Below are positions 1 through 10,522 of a stretch of 64,000 nucleotides of DNA, piece after piece. Within the stretch, counting starts at the first letter, position 1; the number at the start of each line of letters is the position of its first letter. Below the pieces are notes generated by a model. That model did not search any database, was not told where the DNA came from, and saw only the letters and a program-made list of their open reading frames with translations. The position numbers and the translations under genes were made by a program. This stretch comes from Methylobacterium indicum (GTDB lineage: Bacteria; Pseudomonadota; Alphaproteobacteria; Rhizobiales; Beijerinckiaceae): positions 1-64,000 of the forward strand of contig NZ_JTHF01000015.1 of NCBI RefSeq assembly GCF_001043895.1, read 5' to 3'.

Positions 1-1
1 C

Positions 2-370
<369 letters not shown>

Positions 371-403
371 GCGTCCAGGCGCTTCCACGAGCGGACAGGT
401 GAC

Positions 404-426
404 GGGGCGGGCCTCGTGCCCGCCCC
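404..426. other. Perfect GC hairpin after tuf
   Basis: A 9-bp perfect inverted repeat (404-412 with 418-426, loop CTCGT) lies between the tuf stop and rpsJ. No T-run follows it, so it is not a classical intrinsic terminator. It could pause polymerase or mark an RNA processing site. Confidence 0.4.
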
Positions 427-450
427 ATCCCGTCGCGAGGTAGACATCAC

Positions 451-759
<309 letters not shown>

Positions 760-806
760 GGACCCGCGGGTTCTTAGAGCTTCACTAGGCCGCGCGGGGG
801 AGAACC

Positions 807-1559
807 ATGCGCTCAGGAGTCATTGCACAGAAGGTCGGCATGACCCGCGTCTTCACGGACGCCGGCGAGCATGTTCCGGTCACGGTGCTCAAGGTCGATC
901 AGTGCCAGGTGGTGGCCCACCGCACGGTCGAGAAGAACGGCTACGTCGCGCTCCAGGTGGGCGTCGGCAAGGCCAAGGTCAAGAACGTGTCCAAGGCCCA
1001 GCGCGGCCACTTCGCTGTCGCGAAGGTCGAGCCGAAGCGGAAGCTGGCCGAGTTCCGCGTCACCGAGGATGCGATCATCCCGGTCGGTGCCGAGATCACC
1101 GCGGACCACTTCCTGGCGGGTCAGTTCGTCGACGTGACGGGCACGACCACCGGCAAGGGCTTCGCCGGCGGCATGAAGCGCTGGAACTTCGGGGGCTTGC
1201 GCGCCACGCACGGCGTGTCGATCTCGCACCGGTCGATCGGTTCGACCGGCGGCCGTCAGGACCCGGGCAAGACCTTCAAGAACAAGAAGATGCCGGGTCA
1301 CCTCGGTGTCGAGCGGGTCACGACCCAGAACCTGCGCGTCGTGCGCACCGATGTCGAGCGCGGCCTGATCCTGGTCGAGGGCTCGGTGCCGGGTGTCGAC
1401 GGCGGCTGGATCTTCGTCCGCGACGCCGTGAAGCGCAAGCTGCCGGCCGACGTGCCGATGCCGGGCAAGTTCCGTGAGCAGACCGCTGCGGCGCAGGAGA
1501 CCCCTGCCGACGCTCAGGTCGAGGCTCCCGCGGCTCCGGCCACCGAGGAGAACGCGTGA
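807..1559 (+). CDS. rplC: 50S ribosomal protein L3
   Basis: L3 (250 aa) is an early-assembly protein of the large subunit near the peptidyl-transferase centre. It starts [16 protein letters not shown] and contains the conserved [20 protein letters not shown] segment, whose Gln is the site of PrmB methylation in relatives. After about residue 220 comes an Ala/Glu/Pro-rich tail that makes it longer than E. coli L3 (about 209 aa). Such acidic tails are common in this order. Its stop codon overlaps the rplD start by one base. Confidence 0.98.
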   Translation: MRSGVIAQKVGMTRVFTDAGEHVPVTVLKVDQCQVVAHRTVEKNGYVALQVGVGKAKVKNVSKAQRGHFAVAKVEPKRKLAEFRVTEDAIIPVGAEITADHFLAGQFVDVTGTTTGKGFAGGMKRWNFGGLRATHGVSISHRSIGSTGGRQDPGKTFKNKKMPGHLGVERVTTQNLRVVRTDVERGLILVEGSVPGVDGGWIFVRDAVKRKLPADVPMPGKFREQTAAAQETPADAQVEAPAAPATEENA

Positions 1560-2179
1560 TGAAGTTCGAGATCACCACGCTCGACGGCGCCGAGGCCGGC
1601 TCGGTCGAGCTCGACGAGGCCATCTTCGGTCTCGAGCCCCGCGCCGACCTGCTGCAGCGCTGCGTCCGCTGGCAGCTCGCCAAGCGCCAGGCTGGGACCC
1701 ACCAGACCAAGCAGCGCGGCGAGATCGCCCGCACGACCAAGAAGCTCTACAAGCAGAAGGGCACCGGTAACGCCCGTCACGGCGCTGCCTCCGCCCCGCA
1801 GTTCCGCGGCGGCGCTCGGGCCCACGGCCCGGTCACCCGCTCGCACGCCCACGACCTTCCCAAGAAGGTCCGGGCGCTGGCGCTCCGCCACGCCCTCTCG
1901 GCCAAGGCCAAGAGCGCGGCGCTGATCGTCATGGACGACGCCCGCCTCGAGGAGGGCAAGACCAAGGCGCTCAAGGAGCGGTTCGGCAAGCTGTCGCTCT
2001 CGAACGCCCTGATCATCGGCGGCGCCGAGCTCGACCAGAACTTCGCCCGTGCGGCCCGCAACCTGCCGCAGATCGACGTCCTGCCGGTGCAGGGCATCAA
2101 CGTCTACGACATCCTGCGCCGCGAGAAGCTCGTGCTGACCCGCGCCGCCGTCGATGCGCTGGAGGCGCGATTCAAATGA
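1559..2179 (+). CDS. rplD: 50S ribosomal protein L4
   Basis: L4 (206 aa) lines the peptide exit tunnel. In E. coli it also represses the S10 operon; that role is not shown here. The conserved [20 protein letters not shown] tunnel loop is present. The ATG at 1559 shares its A with the rplC stop. A GTG three bases upstream is also in frame, but the ATG gives the canonical [10 protein letters not shown] start. It overlaps rplW by four bases. Confidence 0.97.
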   Translation: MKFEITTLDGAEAGSVELDEAIFGLEPRADLLQRCVRWQLAKRQAGTHQTKQRGEIARTTKKLYKQKGTGNARHGAASAPQFRGGARAHGPVTRSHAHDLPKKVRALALRHALSAKAKSAALIVMDDARLEEGKTKALKERFGKLSLSNALIIGGAELDQNFARAARNLPQIDVLPVQGINVYDILRREKLVLTRAAVDALEARFK

Positions 2180-2472
2180 GCGCTGATCCGCGCCACTACG
2201 ACGTGATCGTCTCCCCGGTCATCACCGAGAAGGCGACGAACCTCTCGGAGCTCAACAAGGTTGTGTTCCGGGTGGCCCCGAAGGCGACGAAGCCGCAGAT
2301 CAAGGAAGCGGTCGAGAAGCTGTTCGAGGTCAAGGTGAAGAGCGTCAACACGCTTGTCACCAAGGGCAAGGCCAAGATGTTCCGCGGTCAGCGCGGTCAG
2401 CGTTCGGACGTGAAGAAGGCGATCGTCACCCTCGAAGAGGGCCAGACCATCGACGTCACGACCGGGCTCTGA
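2176..2472 (+). CDS. rplW: 50S ribosomal protein L23
   Basis: L23 (98 aa) sits at the tunnel exit and is the docking point for trigger factor and SRP. Conserved features are [14 protein letters not shown] at the N-terminus and the [13 protein letters not shown] segment. It starts inside rplD with an ATGA overlap, consistent with translational coupling. Confidence 0.98.
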   Translation: MSADPRHYDVIVSPVITEKATNLSELNKVVFRVAPKATKPQIKEAVEKLFEVKVKSVNTLVTKGKAKMFRGQRGQRSDVKKAIVTLEEGQTIDVTTGL

Positions 2473-2497
2473 GGGAACGGCGTAAGGAAACAAGCCA

Positions 2498-3334
2498 ATG
2501 GCTTTGAAGACATTCAAGCCGGTCACGCCGAGCCTTCGCCAGCTCGTGATCGTGGACCGTTCGGAGCTCTACAAGGGCAAGCCGGTCAAGGCGCTGACGG
2601 TGGGCAAGTCGTCCACCGGCGGCCGCAACAACCTCGGCCGCGTCACCGTCCGCTTCCGCGGCGGTGGCCACAAGCGGACGCTGCGCCTCATCGACTTCAA
2701 GCGGCGTGAGCACGCCGGCAAGGTCGGCACGGTCGAGCGGATCGAGTACGATCCCAACCGCACGGCGTTCATCGCCCTCGTCAGCTACGAGGGCGGCGCG
2801 CAGAGCTACATCCTGGCTCCGCAGCGCGTGAAGGCCGGCGACAAGGTCGTCTCGGGCGAGCAGGTCGACATCAAGCCCGGCAACGCCATGCCGCTCGGCA
2901 GCATGCCGGTCGGCACGATCGTGCACAACGTCGAGCTGAAGATCGGCAAGGGCGGGGCGATCGCCCGGTCCGCGGGCAACTACGCCCAGATCGTCGGCCG
3001 CGACCAGGGCTACGTCACGCTGCGCCTGAACTCGGGCGAGCAGCGCCTGGTGCACGGCCAGTGCTACGCGACGGTGGGCGCGGTCTCGAACCCCGACCAC
3101 ATGAACATCTCGCTCGGCAAGGCGGGTCGCAACCGCTGGCTCGGCAAGCGTCCGCACAACCGCGGCGTCGCGATGAACCCGGTCGACCACCCGCACGGCG
3201 GCGGCGAGGGTCGCACGTCGGGCGGTCGTCATCCGGTCACGCCGTGGGGTGTCCCCACCAAGGGCAAGAAGACCCGCTCGAACAAGCGCACCGACACGTT
3301 CATCGTGTCGAGCCGCCACAACCGCAAGAAGTAA
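2498..3334 (+). CDS. rplB: 50S ribosomal protein L2
   Basis: L2 (278 aa) is needed for subunit association and peptidyl transfer. It has the normal length and the diagnostic [15 protein letters not shown] segment with the conserved functional His. AAGGAAACAAGCC precedes the ATG as a ribosome binding site. It lies 25 bp after rplW and 12 bp before rpsS. Confidence 0.99.
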   Translation: MALKTFKPVTPSLRQLVIVDRSELYKGKPVKALTVGKSSTGGRNNLGRVTVRFRGGGHKRTLRLIDFKRREHAGKVGTVERIEYDPNRTAFIALVSYEGGAQSYILAPQRVKAGDKVVSGEQVDIKPGNAMPLGSMPVGTIVHNVELKIGKGGAIARSAGNYAQIVGRDQGYVTLRLNSGEQRLVHGQCYATVGAVSNPDHMNISLGKAGRNRWLGKRPHNRGVAMNPVDHPHGGGEGRTSGGRHPVTPWGVPTKGKKTRSNKRTDTFIVSSRHNRKK

Positions 3335-3346
3335 GGGCGTCGTCCC

Positions 3347-3625
3347 ATGGCACGTTCAATCTGGAAGGGGCCGTTCATCGACGGCTACCTCCTCAAGAAG
3401 GCGGACGCCGCGCGCGGCGCGAGCCGCAACGAGGTGATCAAGATCTGGAGCCGTCGCTCCACGATCCTTCCGCATTTCGTTGGTCTGACCTTCGGGGTCT
3501 ACAACGGGCAGAAGCACATCCCGGTCTACGTTTCCGAGGAAATGGTCGGTCACAAGTTCGGCGAGTTCTCGCCGACCCGCACCTTCCACGGTCACGCGGC
3601 CGACAAGAAGGCGAAGAGGCGCTAA
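3347..3625 (+). CDS. rpsS: 30S ribosomal protein S19
   Basis: S19 (92 aa) forms a head complex with S13 and contacts A-site tRNA. It opens [18 protein letters not shown] and ends in the family [12 protein letters not shown] motif. Only one base separates its stop from rplV. Confidence 0.98.
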   Translation: MARSIWKGPFIDGYLLKKADAARGASRNEVIKIWSRRSTILPHFVGLTFGVYNGQKHIPVYVSEEMVGHKFGEFSPTRTFHGHAADKKAKRR

Positions 3626-3626
3626 G

Positions 3627-4010
3627 ATGGGCAAGGCAGCAGCACCCCGCGCGCTCCCCGAGAACGAGGCCAAGGCCGTGGCGCGCATGCTGCGCGTCAG
3701 CCCGCAGAAGCTGAACCTCGTGGCTCAGCTCATCCGCGGCAAGAAGGTCTCGCACGCGCTCGCCGACCTGCAGTTCTCGCGCAAGCGGATCGCGGTCGAC
3801 GTCCGCAAGTGCCTCGAGAGCGCCATCGCCAACGCCGAGAACAACCACGACCTGGACGTGGACGATCTCGTCGTGAAGGAGGCCTATGTCGGCAAGGCGC
3901 TGGTTCTCAAGCGCTTCCACGCCCGCGCCCGCGGCCGTGGCGCCCGCATCCTGAAGCCGTTCGCGAACCTCACCATCGTGGTGCGCGAAGTCCCGGCCGA
4001 AGTCGCCTGA
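3627..4010 (+). CDS. rplV: 50S ribosomal protein L22
   Basis: L22 (127 aa) extends a hairpin into the exit tunnel, where changes in relatives give macrolide resistance. The [20 protein letters not shown] core and the [14 protein letters not shown] hairpin tip are intact, with no unusual deletion. It ends 10 bp before rpsC. Confidence 0.98.
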   Translation: MGKAAAPRALPENEAKAVARMLRVSPQKLNLVAQLIRGKKVSHALADLQFSRKRIAVDVRKCLESAIANAENNHDLDVDDLVVKEAYVGKALVLKRFHARARGRGARILKPFANLTIVVREVPAEVA

Positions 4011-4020
4011 GGAGGGACCG

Positions 4021-4755
4021 ATGGGTCAGAAAGTCAATCCGATCGGTCTGCGTCTCGGCATCAACCGGACCTGGGACTCGCGCTGGTACGCCAACAAGGG
4101 CGAGTACGCTCGCCTGATGCACGAGGACGTCGCGATCCGCAAAGCGCTGCTCAAGCAGCTCAAGCAGGCCGCGGTCTCCAAGATCGTCATCGAGCGCCCG
4201 CACAAGAAGTGCCGCGTCACCATCCACTCGGGCCGCCCGGGCGTGGTGATCGGCAAGAAGGGTGCGGACATCGAGAAGCTGCGCAAGCTCGTCAACTCGA
4301 TGACCAAGGCCGACGTGACGATCAACATCGTCGAGGTGCGCAAGCCCGAGATCGACGCCACCCTGGTGGCCGATTCGATCGCCCAGCAGCTCGAGCGCCG
4401 CGTCGCCTTCCGTCGTGCCATGAAGCGCGCCGTGCAGTCGGCGATGCGTCTGGGCGCCGAGGGCATCCGCATCAACTGCGCCGGCCGCCTCGGCGGCGCC
4501 GAGATCGCCCGGCTCGAGTGGTACCGCGAGGGCCGCGTGCCCCTGCATACGCTGCGCGCCGACGTCGATTACGGCACGGCCACGGCGTTCACGACCTACG
4601 GCACCTGCGGCATCAAGGTGTGGGTGTTCAAGGGCGAGATCCTCGAGCACGACCCGATGGCCCAGGACAAGCGCGCGCACGAGGAGGGCGGCCGTTCGGG
4701 CGGACGTCGCGACCGTGAGCGCGGCGAGCGCGGCGGACGGGACGCGGCGGCCTAA
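4021..4755 (+). CDS. rpsC: 30S ribosomal protein S3
   Basis: S3 (244 aa) lies at the mRNA entry channel and has helicase-like activity with S4 and S5. It starts [20 protein letters not shown] and carries a KH domain with [19 protein letters not shown] at about residues 65-90. A short Gly/Arg-rich tail follows. GGAGG precedes the ATG. Confidence 0.98.
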   Translation: MGQKVNPIGLRLGINRTWDSRWYANKGEYARLMHEDVAIRKALLKQLKQAAVSKIVIERPHKKCRVTIHSGRPGVVIGKKGADIEKLRKLVNSMTKADVTINIVEVRKPEIDATLVADSIAQQLERRVAFRRAMKRAVQSAMRLGAEGIRINCAGRLGGAEIARLEWYREGRVPLHTLRADVDYGTATAFTTYGTCGIKVWVFKGEILEHDPMAQDKRAHEEGGRSGGRRDRERGERGGRDAAA

Positions 4756-4795
4756 GGGCCGCCCGTCTCCCGCCCTTCAGTTTTGAGAGGCTGCC

Positions 4796-5209
4796 ATGCT
4801 GCAACCCAAGAAGACGAAGTTCCGCAAGCAGTTCAAGGGCCGCATCCACGGCGCCGCGAAGGGCGGAACCGATCTGAACTTCGGCTCCTACGGCCTCAAG
4901 GCCATGGAGCCGGAGCGGATCACCGCGCGTCAGATCGAGGCGGCCCGCCGCGCGATCACCCGCGAGATGAAGCGTCAGGGCCGGGTCTGGATCCGGATCT
5001 TCCCCGACGTCCCCGTGACCGCGAAGCCGACCGAAGTCCGCATGGGCTCCGGCAAGGGCGCGCCCGAGTACTGGGCCGCCCGCGTGCATCCGGGCCGCAT
5101 CATGTTCGAGATCGACGGCGTGGCCGAGGACATCGCCCGCGAGGCGTTGCGCCTGGGTGCCGCCAAGCTGCCGGTCCGCACGCGCTTCATCCAGCGCATC
5201 GCCGACTGA
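4796..5209 (+). CDS. rplP: 50S ribosomal protein L16
   Basis: L16 (137 aa) organises the A-site region of the large subunit. It begins [16 protein letters not shown] and includes the conserved [16 protein letters not shown] and [15 protein letters not shown] segments. The length is standard. rpmC follows after 14 bp. Confidence 0.98.
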   Translation: MLQPKKTKFRKQFKGRIHGAAKGGTDLNFGSYGLKAMEPERITARQIEAARRAITREMKRQGRVWIRIFPDVPVTAKPTEVRMGSGKGAPEYWAARVHPGRIMFEIDGVAEDIAREALRLGAAKLPVRTRFIQRIAD

Positions 5210-5223
5210 GGAGAATATTCGAG

Positions 5224-5439
5224 ATGAAGTCGAGCCAGAGGCTGTCTGACCTGAGCGCGCTGTCGCCGGATCAGCTCGGCGAGGAGCTCCTGAACCTGAA
5301 GAAGGAGCAGTTCAACCTGCGCTTCCAGCGGGCCACGGGTCAGCTCGAGAACGTCGCCCGGGTGCGCGAAGTGCGCCGCGACATCGCCCGCGTCCGTACC
5401 CTGCAGCGCCAGAAGACGCTGCAGGCGGCGCAGGGCTAA
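5224..5439 (+). CDS. rpmC: 50S ribosomal protein L29
   Basis: L29 (71 aa) is a two-helix protein beside L23 at the tunnel exit. The family core [18 protein letters not shown] is clear. The ATG at 5224 follows the GAGGAGA ribosome binding site; longer in-frame extensions run back into rplP and are not used. Confidence 0.96.
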   Translation: MKSSQRLSDLSALSPDQLGEELLNLKKEQFNLRFQRATGQLENVARVREVRRDIARVRTLQRQKTLQAAQG

Positions 5440-5454
5440 GGGGGAGTTACCACC

Positions 5455-5709
5455 ATGCCGAAGCGCGTGCTGCAGGGCGTCGTCGTCAGCGACAAGCAGG
5501 ACAAGACCATCGTCGTGAAGGTGGAGCGTCGCTTCACCCATCCGGTGATGAAGAAGACCATCCGCCGGTCGAAGAACTACCACGCTCACGACGAGAACAA
5601 CGCGGCCAAGGTCGGCCAGCAGGTGTTCATCGAGGAGTCGCGGCCCTATTCCAAGCTCAAGACCTGGAAGCTGGTCGAGGGCGAGGCCGTCGCGACCGCC
5701 GAGGCGTAG
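5455..5709 (+). CDS. rpsQ: 30S ribosomal protein S17
   Basis: S17 (84 aa) is a primary 16S rRNA binder. It has an OB-fold with [20 protein letters not shown] at the N-terminus and the conserved [14 protein letters not shown] near the C-terminus. It is the last gene before a 289-bp break in the ribosomal cluster. Confidence 0.97.
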   Translation: MPKRVLQGVVVSDKQDKTIVVKVERRFTHPVMKKTIRRSKNYHAHDENNAAKVGQQVFIEESRPYSKLKTWKLVEGEAVATAEA

Positions 5710-5998
5710 GGCGCCGCGCCTTCGGGCGTGCGATGCCGCAAAGCCGGTCGGGGGCGCCCTTTGGTGCCCCCGAGGCCTTGTCAGGACGGTCGATCCGGTG
5801 TAATCGGCCGGCCTCCACCGAAACATGAAGGGCGTGTGACGCGCTCCTCATCGCGTTCGTTGACCGCGCCAGCGCGAGCAATCGCGCTGCAGCGCGGTCT
5901 TTTAATGGACGGGGACGCGAGATCCCCATCAGGCTGCCGTCCGCCGGGCAATCGTGCCCGACGGAGACCTGCCTGAAACAAGGAAAGGGCGTTAGGCC
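5710..5998 (+). other. Intergenic break between the S10 and spc sections, with two hairpins
   Basis: This 289-bp stretch has no convincing gene. It holds a hairpin with a 7-bp stem at 5749-5772 (10-nt loop) and a 6-bp one at 5945-5960 (loop ATCG). AGGAAAGGG shortly before rplN is its ribosome binding site. A TTGACC at 5860 could be a -35 element, but I see no good -10 partner. It is the longest gap within the S10-spc block, so an internal promoter or attenuator is plausible but unproven. Confidence 0.45.
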
Positions 5999-6367
5999 GT
6001 GATCCAGATGCAGACGAATCTGGACGTCGCCGACAATTCCGGCGCACGTCGCGTGATGTGCATCAAGGTGCTCGGCGGTTCCAAGCGCAAGTATGCCGGC
6101 GTCGGCGACATCATCGTGGTGTCGGTGAAGGAGGCTATTCCGCGGGGCCGCGTGAAGAAGGGCGACGTCATGAAGGCGGTCGTCGTTCGCACCGCCAAGG
6201 ACGTCCGTCGGGCCGACGGTTCGGTGATCCGCTTCGACCGCAACGCGGCGGTGCTGATCAACAACCAGAAGGAGCCGATCGGCACGCGTATCTTCGGACC
6301 CGTGCCGCGCGAGCTGCGGGCTCGCAACCACATGAAGATCATCTCGCTGGCGCCGGAGGTGCTGTAA
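5999..6367 (+). CDS. rplN: 50S ribosomal protein L14
   Basis: L14 (122 aa) sits at the subunit interface and forms bridges to 16S rRNA. It starts with GTG, giving the canonical [19 protein letters not shown], and an AGGAAAGGG site lies upstream. The full family length and the C-terminal [11 protein letters not shown] are present. Its stop overlaps the rplX start (TAATG). Confidence 0.98.
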   Translation: MIQMQTNLDVADNSGARRVMCIKVLGGSKRKYAGVGDIIVVSVKEAIPRGRVKKGDVMKAVVVRTAKDVRRADGSVIRFDRNAAVLINNQKEPIGTRIFGPVPRELRARNHMKIISLAPEVL

Positions 6368-6684
6368 TGGCTGCGAAGGTGAAGAAGGGCGACAAGGTCG
6401 TCGTCCTGACCGGCCGCGACAAGGGTCGCACCGGCGAGGTCATCCAGGTGATGCCGAAGGAAGACCGGGCGCTCGTCCGGGGGATCAATCTGGTGAAGCG
6501 CCATACGCGCCAGACCCAGACCTCCGAGGGCGGGATCATCTCCAAGGAGGCGGCGATCCACCTGTCGAACCTGGCGGTCGCCGACCCCAAGGACGGCAAG
6601 CCCACCCGGGTTGGTTTTCGCATTCTGGAAGACGGGCGCAAGGTTCGCTTCGCGAAGCGCTCGGGAGATCTGATCGATGGCTGA
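6367..6684 (+). CDS. rplX: 50S ribosomal protein L24
   Basis: L24 (105 aa) initiates large-subunit assembly. Its KOW motif is visible in [20 protein letters not shown] near residues 5-25. The ATG overlaps the rplN stop by one base, and the gene end overlaps rplE by 8 bp, so the three genes are translationally coupled. Confidence 0.97.
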   Translation: MAAKVKKGDKVVVLTGRDKGRTGEVIQVMPKEDRALVRGINLVKRHTRQTQTSEGGIISKEAAIHLSNLAVADPKDGKPTRVGFRILEDGRKVRFAKRSGDLIDG

Positions 6685-7243
6685 GGCGCTCAAGGACGGG
6701 TACACCCCGCGGCTCAAGAAGCACTACGAGGAAGTGGTGCGTCCCAAGCTGATCGAGGAGTTCGGCTACACCAACCCCATGCAGGTGCCGACGATCGAGA
6801 AGATCGTCGTCAACATGGGCGTCGGCGAGTCGACCCAGGACTCCAAGAAGGCCACGGTCGCCGCCGAGGATCTCGGCCTGATCGTCGGCCAGAAGCCGGT
6901 CATCACCCGGGCCCGCAAGGCGATCGCGACCTTCAAGGTCCGCGAGAACATGCCGATCGGCTGCAAGGTCACGCTGCGCAAGCAGCGGATGTACGAGTTC
7001 ATGGATCGCCTGATCACCATCGCGCTGCCGCGCGTGCGTGACTTCCGCGGCCTGAACCCGAAGTCGTTCGACGGGCGCGGCAACTACGCCCTCGGGATCA
7101 AGGAGCACCTGGTGTTCCCCGAGATCAACTACGACAAGGCCCAGAACACCTGGGGCATGGACATCGTCGTGGCGACCACCGCCAAGACCGATGCCGAGGC
7201 CCGGGCGCTCCTGAAGCACTTCAACTTCCCGTTCCGGCAGTGA
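6677..7243 (+). CDS. rplE: 50S ribosomal protein L5
   Basis: L5 (188 aa) carries 5S rRNA into the central protuberance and touches P-site tRNA. The family motifs [27 protein letters not shown] and [18 protein letters not shown] are all present. It starts inside rplX. Confidence 0.98.
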   Translation: MAEALKDGYTPRLKKHYEEVVRPKLIEEFGYTNPMQVPTIEKIVVNMGVGESTQDSKKATVAAEDLGLIVGQKPVITRARKAIATFKVRENMPIGCKVTLRKQRMYEFMDRLITIALPRVRDFRGLNPKSFDGRGNYALGIKEHLVFPEINYDKAQNTWGMDIVVATTAKTDAEARALLKHFNFPFRQ

Positions 7244-7284
7244 GGGCTGACCGCCCCCATACGCGGACACTGGAGAGCTAGAAC

Positions 7285-7590
7285 ATGGCTAAGACGAGCA
7301 AGATCGAGAAGAACAAGCAGCGGCGGGAGCTCGTGAAGCTCTACGCGCCGAAGCGCGAGGCGCTGCTGGCGACCGCCAACGACGAGTCGCTGTCGATGGA
7401 GGAGCGCTTCGAGGCGCGCCTCAAGCTGGCGGAGCTGCCCCGCAACTCCAGCCCGACCCGCATCCGCAACCGCTGCGAGATGACCGGCCGTCCCCGCGCT
7501 TACTACCGTAAGCTCGGCATCTCCCGCGTCGCGCTCCGCGACCTGGGTTCCCGGGGGCTGATCCCCGGTCTGGTCAAGTCCAGCTGGTAA
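7285..7590 (+). CDS. rpsN: 30S ribosomal protein S14
   Basis: S14 (101 aa) belongs to the long, zinc-free class: the CxxC pairs of the short form are missing, and [20 protein letters not shown] marks the C-terminal half. It contacts S3 and S10 in the head of the small subunit. GGAGAGC precedes the ATG. Confidence 0.97.
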   Translation: MAKTSKIEKNKQRRELVKLYAPKREALLATANDESLSMEERFEARLKLAELPRNSSPTRIRNRCEMTGRPRAYYRKLGISRVALRDLGSRGLIPGLVKSSW

Positions 7591-7606
7591 GGGGAGGGCG
7601 CCACAG

Positions 7607-8002
7607 ATGATCAACGATCCCGTGGGCGATATGCTCACCCGCATCCGCAACGGCCAGATGCGTCGTCGCAACGTCGTGCAGACCCCCGGCTCCAAGCTGC
7701 GGGCGCGCGTCCTCGACGTCCTGAAGTCCGAGGGCTACATCCGCGACTACGCCACGACCGACTATGGCAACGGGCGCACCGAGTTCGCGATCGAGCTCAA
7801 GTACTTCGACGGCCAGCCGGTGATCCGCTCGATCGAGCGCGTCTCCAAGCCGGGCCGCCGGGTCTACTCGTCGGTCGATACCCTGCCGCGCGTCGCCGAC
7901 GGCCTGGGCATCACCATCGTCTCCACCCCTCAGGGCGTCATGGCCGACCACGAGGCGCGCGAGCGCAACGTCGGCGGCGAGGTGCTCTGCAAGGTCTTCT
8001 GA
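7607..8002 (+). CDS. rpsH: 30S ribosomal protein S8
   Basis: S8 (131 aa) binds the central domain of 16S rRNA. In E. coli it is the translational repressor of the spc operon; that is not tested here. It begins [17 protein letters not shown] and ends in the conserved [19 protein letters not shown]. It lies 16 bp after rpsN. Confidence 0.98.
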   Translation: MINDPVGDMLTRIRNGQMRRRNVVQTPGSKLRARVLDVLKSEGYIRDYATTDYGNGRTEFAIELKYFDGQPVIRSIERVSKPGRRVYSSVDTLPRVADGLGITIVSTPQGVMADHEARERNVGGEVLCKVF

Positions 8003-8038
8003 CCTGCAGACCCTGACAGCCGAAAAGGAAAGACGAGC

Positions 8039-8572
8039 ATGTCCCGCGTAGGCAAGAAGCCCGTGACCGTCCCGGCCGGCGTGACCGCCACCGTCGACGG
8101 CCAGAACGTCAAGATCAAGGGCCAGAAGGGCGAGCTGCAGTTCCGGGTCCCCGACCAGGTGTCGGTGGCGCACGAGAACGGCGCGATCTCGGTCCAGCCC
8201 CGGTCGCAGTCCAAGGAGGCCCGCGCGATGTGGGGTCTCTCCCGCGCCCAGGTGTCGAACCTGGTCGAGGGCGTCACCAAGGGCTACGAGAAGAAGCTCG
8301 AGATCAACGGCGTCGGCTACCGTGCTGCGGTTGCCGGCAAGGTTCTCAAGCTGTCGCTCGGCTACAGCCACGACATCGAGTACGCGATCCCGGAAGGGAT
8401 CTCGATCGCCACGCCCCGGCCGGTCGAGATCATCGTCACCGGTATCGACAAGCAGCGCGTCGGTCAGGTCGCGGCGGAGATCCGCGATTATCGCGGCCCC
8501 GAGCCCTACAAGGGCAAGGGCGTCAAGTACGCCGGCGAGTTCATCTTCCGCAAGGAAGGCAAGAAGAAGTAA
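8039..8572 (+). CDS. rplF: 50S ribosomal protein L6
   Basis: L6 (177 aa) lies near the factor-binding site of the large subunit. It is made of two similar halves and ends in the diagnostic [20 protein letters not shown]. It starts [15 protein letters not shown], behind an AAAGGAAAG site. Confidence 0.98.
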   Translation: MSRVGKKPVTVPAGVTATVDGQNVKIKGQKGELQFRVPDQVSVAHENGAISVQPRSQSKEARAMWGLSRAQVSNLVEGVTKGYEKKLEINGVGYRAAVAGKVLKLSLGYSHDIEYAIPEGISIATPRPVEIIVTGIDKQRVGQVAAEIRDYRGPEPYKGKGVKYAGEFIFRKEGKKK

Positions 8573-8581
8573 GGACCGCCG

Positions 8582-8944
8582 ATGTCTCGCAAAATCGAAC
8601 TGCTCGACCGGCGCCGCGCGCGCGTCCGGCGGGCGATCCGCAAGGCGGCCAACGGTCGTCCGCGGCTCTCGGTGTTCCGCTCCTCCAAGCAGATCTACGT
8701 CCAGGTCATCGACGACGCGACCGGCCGCACCCTGGCCGCCGCGTCGAGCCTGGAGAAGGACCTGCGCGGCCGTCTCAAGACCGGCGCCGACAAGGCCGCC
8801 GCGACGGAAGTCGGCAAGCTGGTGGCGGAGCGTGCCAAGGCGGCCGGCGTGAGCCAGGTCATCTTCGACCGCTCGGGCTACCTCTATCACGGCCGGGTCA
8901 AGGCCCTGGCCGACGCGGCCCGCGAGGGCGGCCTGGACTTCTGA
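8582..8944 (+). CDS. rplR: 50S ribosomal protein L18
   Basis: L18 (120 aa) binds 5S rRNA together with L5. It has the Arg-rich N-terminus ([20 protein letters not shown]) and the C-terminal [20 protein letters not shown] block. It lies 9 bp after rplF. The following 159-bp gap starts with a 7-bp perfect hairpin at 8961-8977. Confidence 0.98.
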   Translation: MSRKIELLDRRRARVRRAIRKAANGRPRLSVFRSSKQIYVQVIDDATGRTLAAASSLEKDLRGRLKTGADKAAATEVGKLVAERAKAAGVSQVIFDRSGYLYHGRVKALADAAREGGLDF

Positions 8945-9103
8945 TCCCGCAAGAGGGGAGGGCGCTCGTCGAGCGCCGCCCCGTCCGGGTTCGGCACGAT
9001 GTCCCAGGAGACGAGGGGGCCGACGAGGCTCCCTCTCTCGTTACGGCGGATCGAAACTTTGCGAGCGGGACCGCCGCCCGCGTCAGTCGAATGGACATGA
9101 CAC

Positions 9104-9685
9104 ATGGCACGTGAGCGTGAGGGTCGTCGCCGCGACGACCGCGAGGAGCGCGACAGCGAGTTCGTGGACAAGCTGGTCCACATCAACCGCGTCGCCAAGG
9201 TGGTGAAGGGCGGCCGTCGCTTCGGTTTCGCGGCGCTCGTCGTCGTCGGCGACCAGAAGGGACGCGTCGGTTTCGGTCACGGCAAGGCCCGTGAGGTTCC
9301 CGAGGCCATCCGCAAGGCGACGGAAGCCGCCAAGCGCGGTCTCGTCCGCGTGGCGCTCCGCGAGGGCCGCACCCTGCACCACGACGTCCAGGGCCGTCAC
9401 GGCGCCGGCAAGGTCATCCTGCGCGCGGCCCCGGCCGGCACCGGCATCATCGCCGGCGGCCCGATGCGCGCCGTCTTCGAGACCCTGGGCATGCAGGACG
9501 TCGTGGCGAAGTCGCTCGGCTCCTCGAACCCCTATAACCTCGTGCGCGCCACCTTCGACGCGCTGAAGAACGAGGATTCCCCCCGTTCGGTCGCGGCCCG
9601 CCGCGGTCTCAAGGTGTCGGCCCTCCAGGCCCGCCGTCGTGACGCCGACTCGGCCGCTTCGGCCGATTCCGCCGACGCGGCGTAA
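9104..9685 (+). CDS. rpsE: 30S ribosomal protein S5
   Basis: S5 (193 aa) contributes to decoding fidelity. Conserved parts are [36 protein letters not shown] and [15 protein letters not shown]. Short charged extensions at both ends make it longer than the E. coli protein (about 167 aa). A 159-bp gap precedes it. Confidence 0.97.
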   Translation: MAREREGRRRDDREERDSEFVDKLVHINRVAKVVKGGRRFGFAALVVVGDQKGRVGFGHGKAREVPEAIRKATEAAKRGLVRVALREGRTLHHDVQGRHGAGKVILRAAPAGTGIIAGGPMRAVFETLGMQDVVAKSLGSSNPYNLVRATFDALKNEDSPRSVAARRGLKVSALQARRRDADSAASADSADAA

Positions 9686-9697
9686 GGAGGCGCTCCG

Positions 9698-9892
9698 ATG
9701 GCTGAGAAGAAGACCGTCCGCGTGCAGCAGATCGGCTCGCCGATCCGCCGCGAGGCCAGCCAGCGTCAGACGCTGGTCGGCCTGAAGCTGAACAAGATGC
9801 ACCGCATCGCGACGCTGGAGGACACCCCCTCGGTGCGCGGCATGATCGCGAAGGTGCATCACCTCGTGCGCGTTCTCGACGACGCGGCTTGA
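9698..9892 (+). CDS. rpmD: 50S ribosomal protein L30
   Basis: L30 (64 aa) is a small protein of the large subunit. The [20 protein letters not shown] core and the [20 protein letters not shown] block are typical. GGAGG precedes the start, 12 bp after rpsE. Confidence 0.95.
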   Translation: MAEKKTVRVQQIGSPIRREASQRQTLVGLKLNKMHRIATLEDTPSVRGMIAKVHHLVRVLDDAA

Positions 9893-9902
9893 GGAGGGCA
9901 CC

Positions 9903-10391
9903 ATGAAGCTCAACGAAATCCGTGACAACGAAGGCGCAACCAAGAAGCGGATGCGCGTCGGCCGTGGTATCGGCTCCGGCAAGGGCAAGACCGGCGGCCG
10001 CGGCGTGAAGGGCCAGAAGGCGCGCTCCGGCGTCGCCATCAAGGGCTTCGAGGGCGGCCAGATGCCGCTCCACCGTCGCCTGCCCAAGCGCGGCTTTAAC
10101 AACCCGGGCGCGACCGACCTCAACGCGGTCAACATCGGTCGCATCCAGCAGGCGGTGGATGCCGGCAAGCTGGACGTCTCGGCTCCCGTTACCGTCGAGT
10201 CGCTGATCGCCGCCGGCGTGGTCTCCAAGGCCCGCGACGGGGTGAAGATCCTCGGCGTCGGCGAGCTGACCGCCAAGCTGACGTTCCAGGTTTCCCGGGC
10301 GTCGAAGTCGGCGGTCGAGGCGATCGAGAAGGCCGGCGGCTCGGTGACCCAGTCGCTCGCCACCGCCGACGACGCGGTTGCGTCGGCCTAA
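9903..10391 (+). CDS. rplO: 50S ribosomal protein L15
   Basis: L15 (162 aa) is a late-assembly protein. It starts [20 protein letters not shown] and has the Gly/Lys/Arg-rich [20 protein letters not shown] segment and the [14 protein letters not shown] motif. It is followed by secY after 131 bp; that gap contains a GC-rich imperfect inverted repeat around 10418-10456. Confidence 0.97.
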   Translation: MKLNEIRDNEGATKKRMRVGRGIGSGKGKTGGRGVKGQKARSGVAIKGFEGGQMPLHRRLPKRGFNNPGATDLNAVNIGRIQQAVDAGKLDVSAPVTVESLIAAGVVSKARDGVKILGVGELTAKLTFQVSRASKSAVEAIEKAGGSVTQSLATADDAVASA

Positions 10392-10522
10392 GGCACACTT
10401 TAAGTCACCGATCATCGGCGGCGGCCCGTGCGACCAGCGCGAGGCCGCCGCTCGTGTTTTGGGGGATGCCCGCGCATCCCTGGCCGCGCTCTCCGCGGAC
10501 CCGACCCGAGGACGTTCAACCC

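Noticed and set aside
5860-5888. TTGACC as a promoter of the spc section
   Set aside because: The -35-like element has no acceptable -10 at 16-18 bp, so it was not listed as a promoter.
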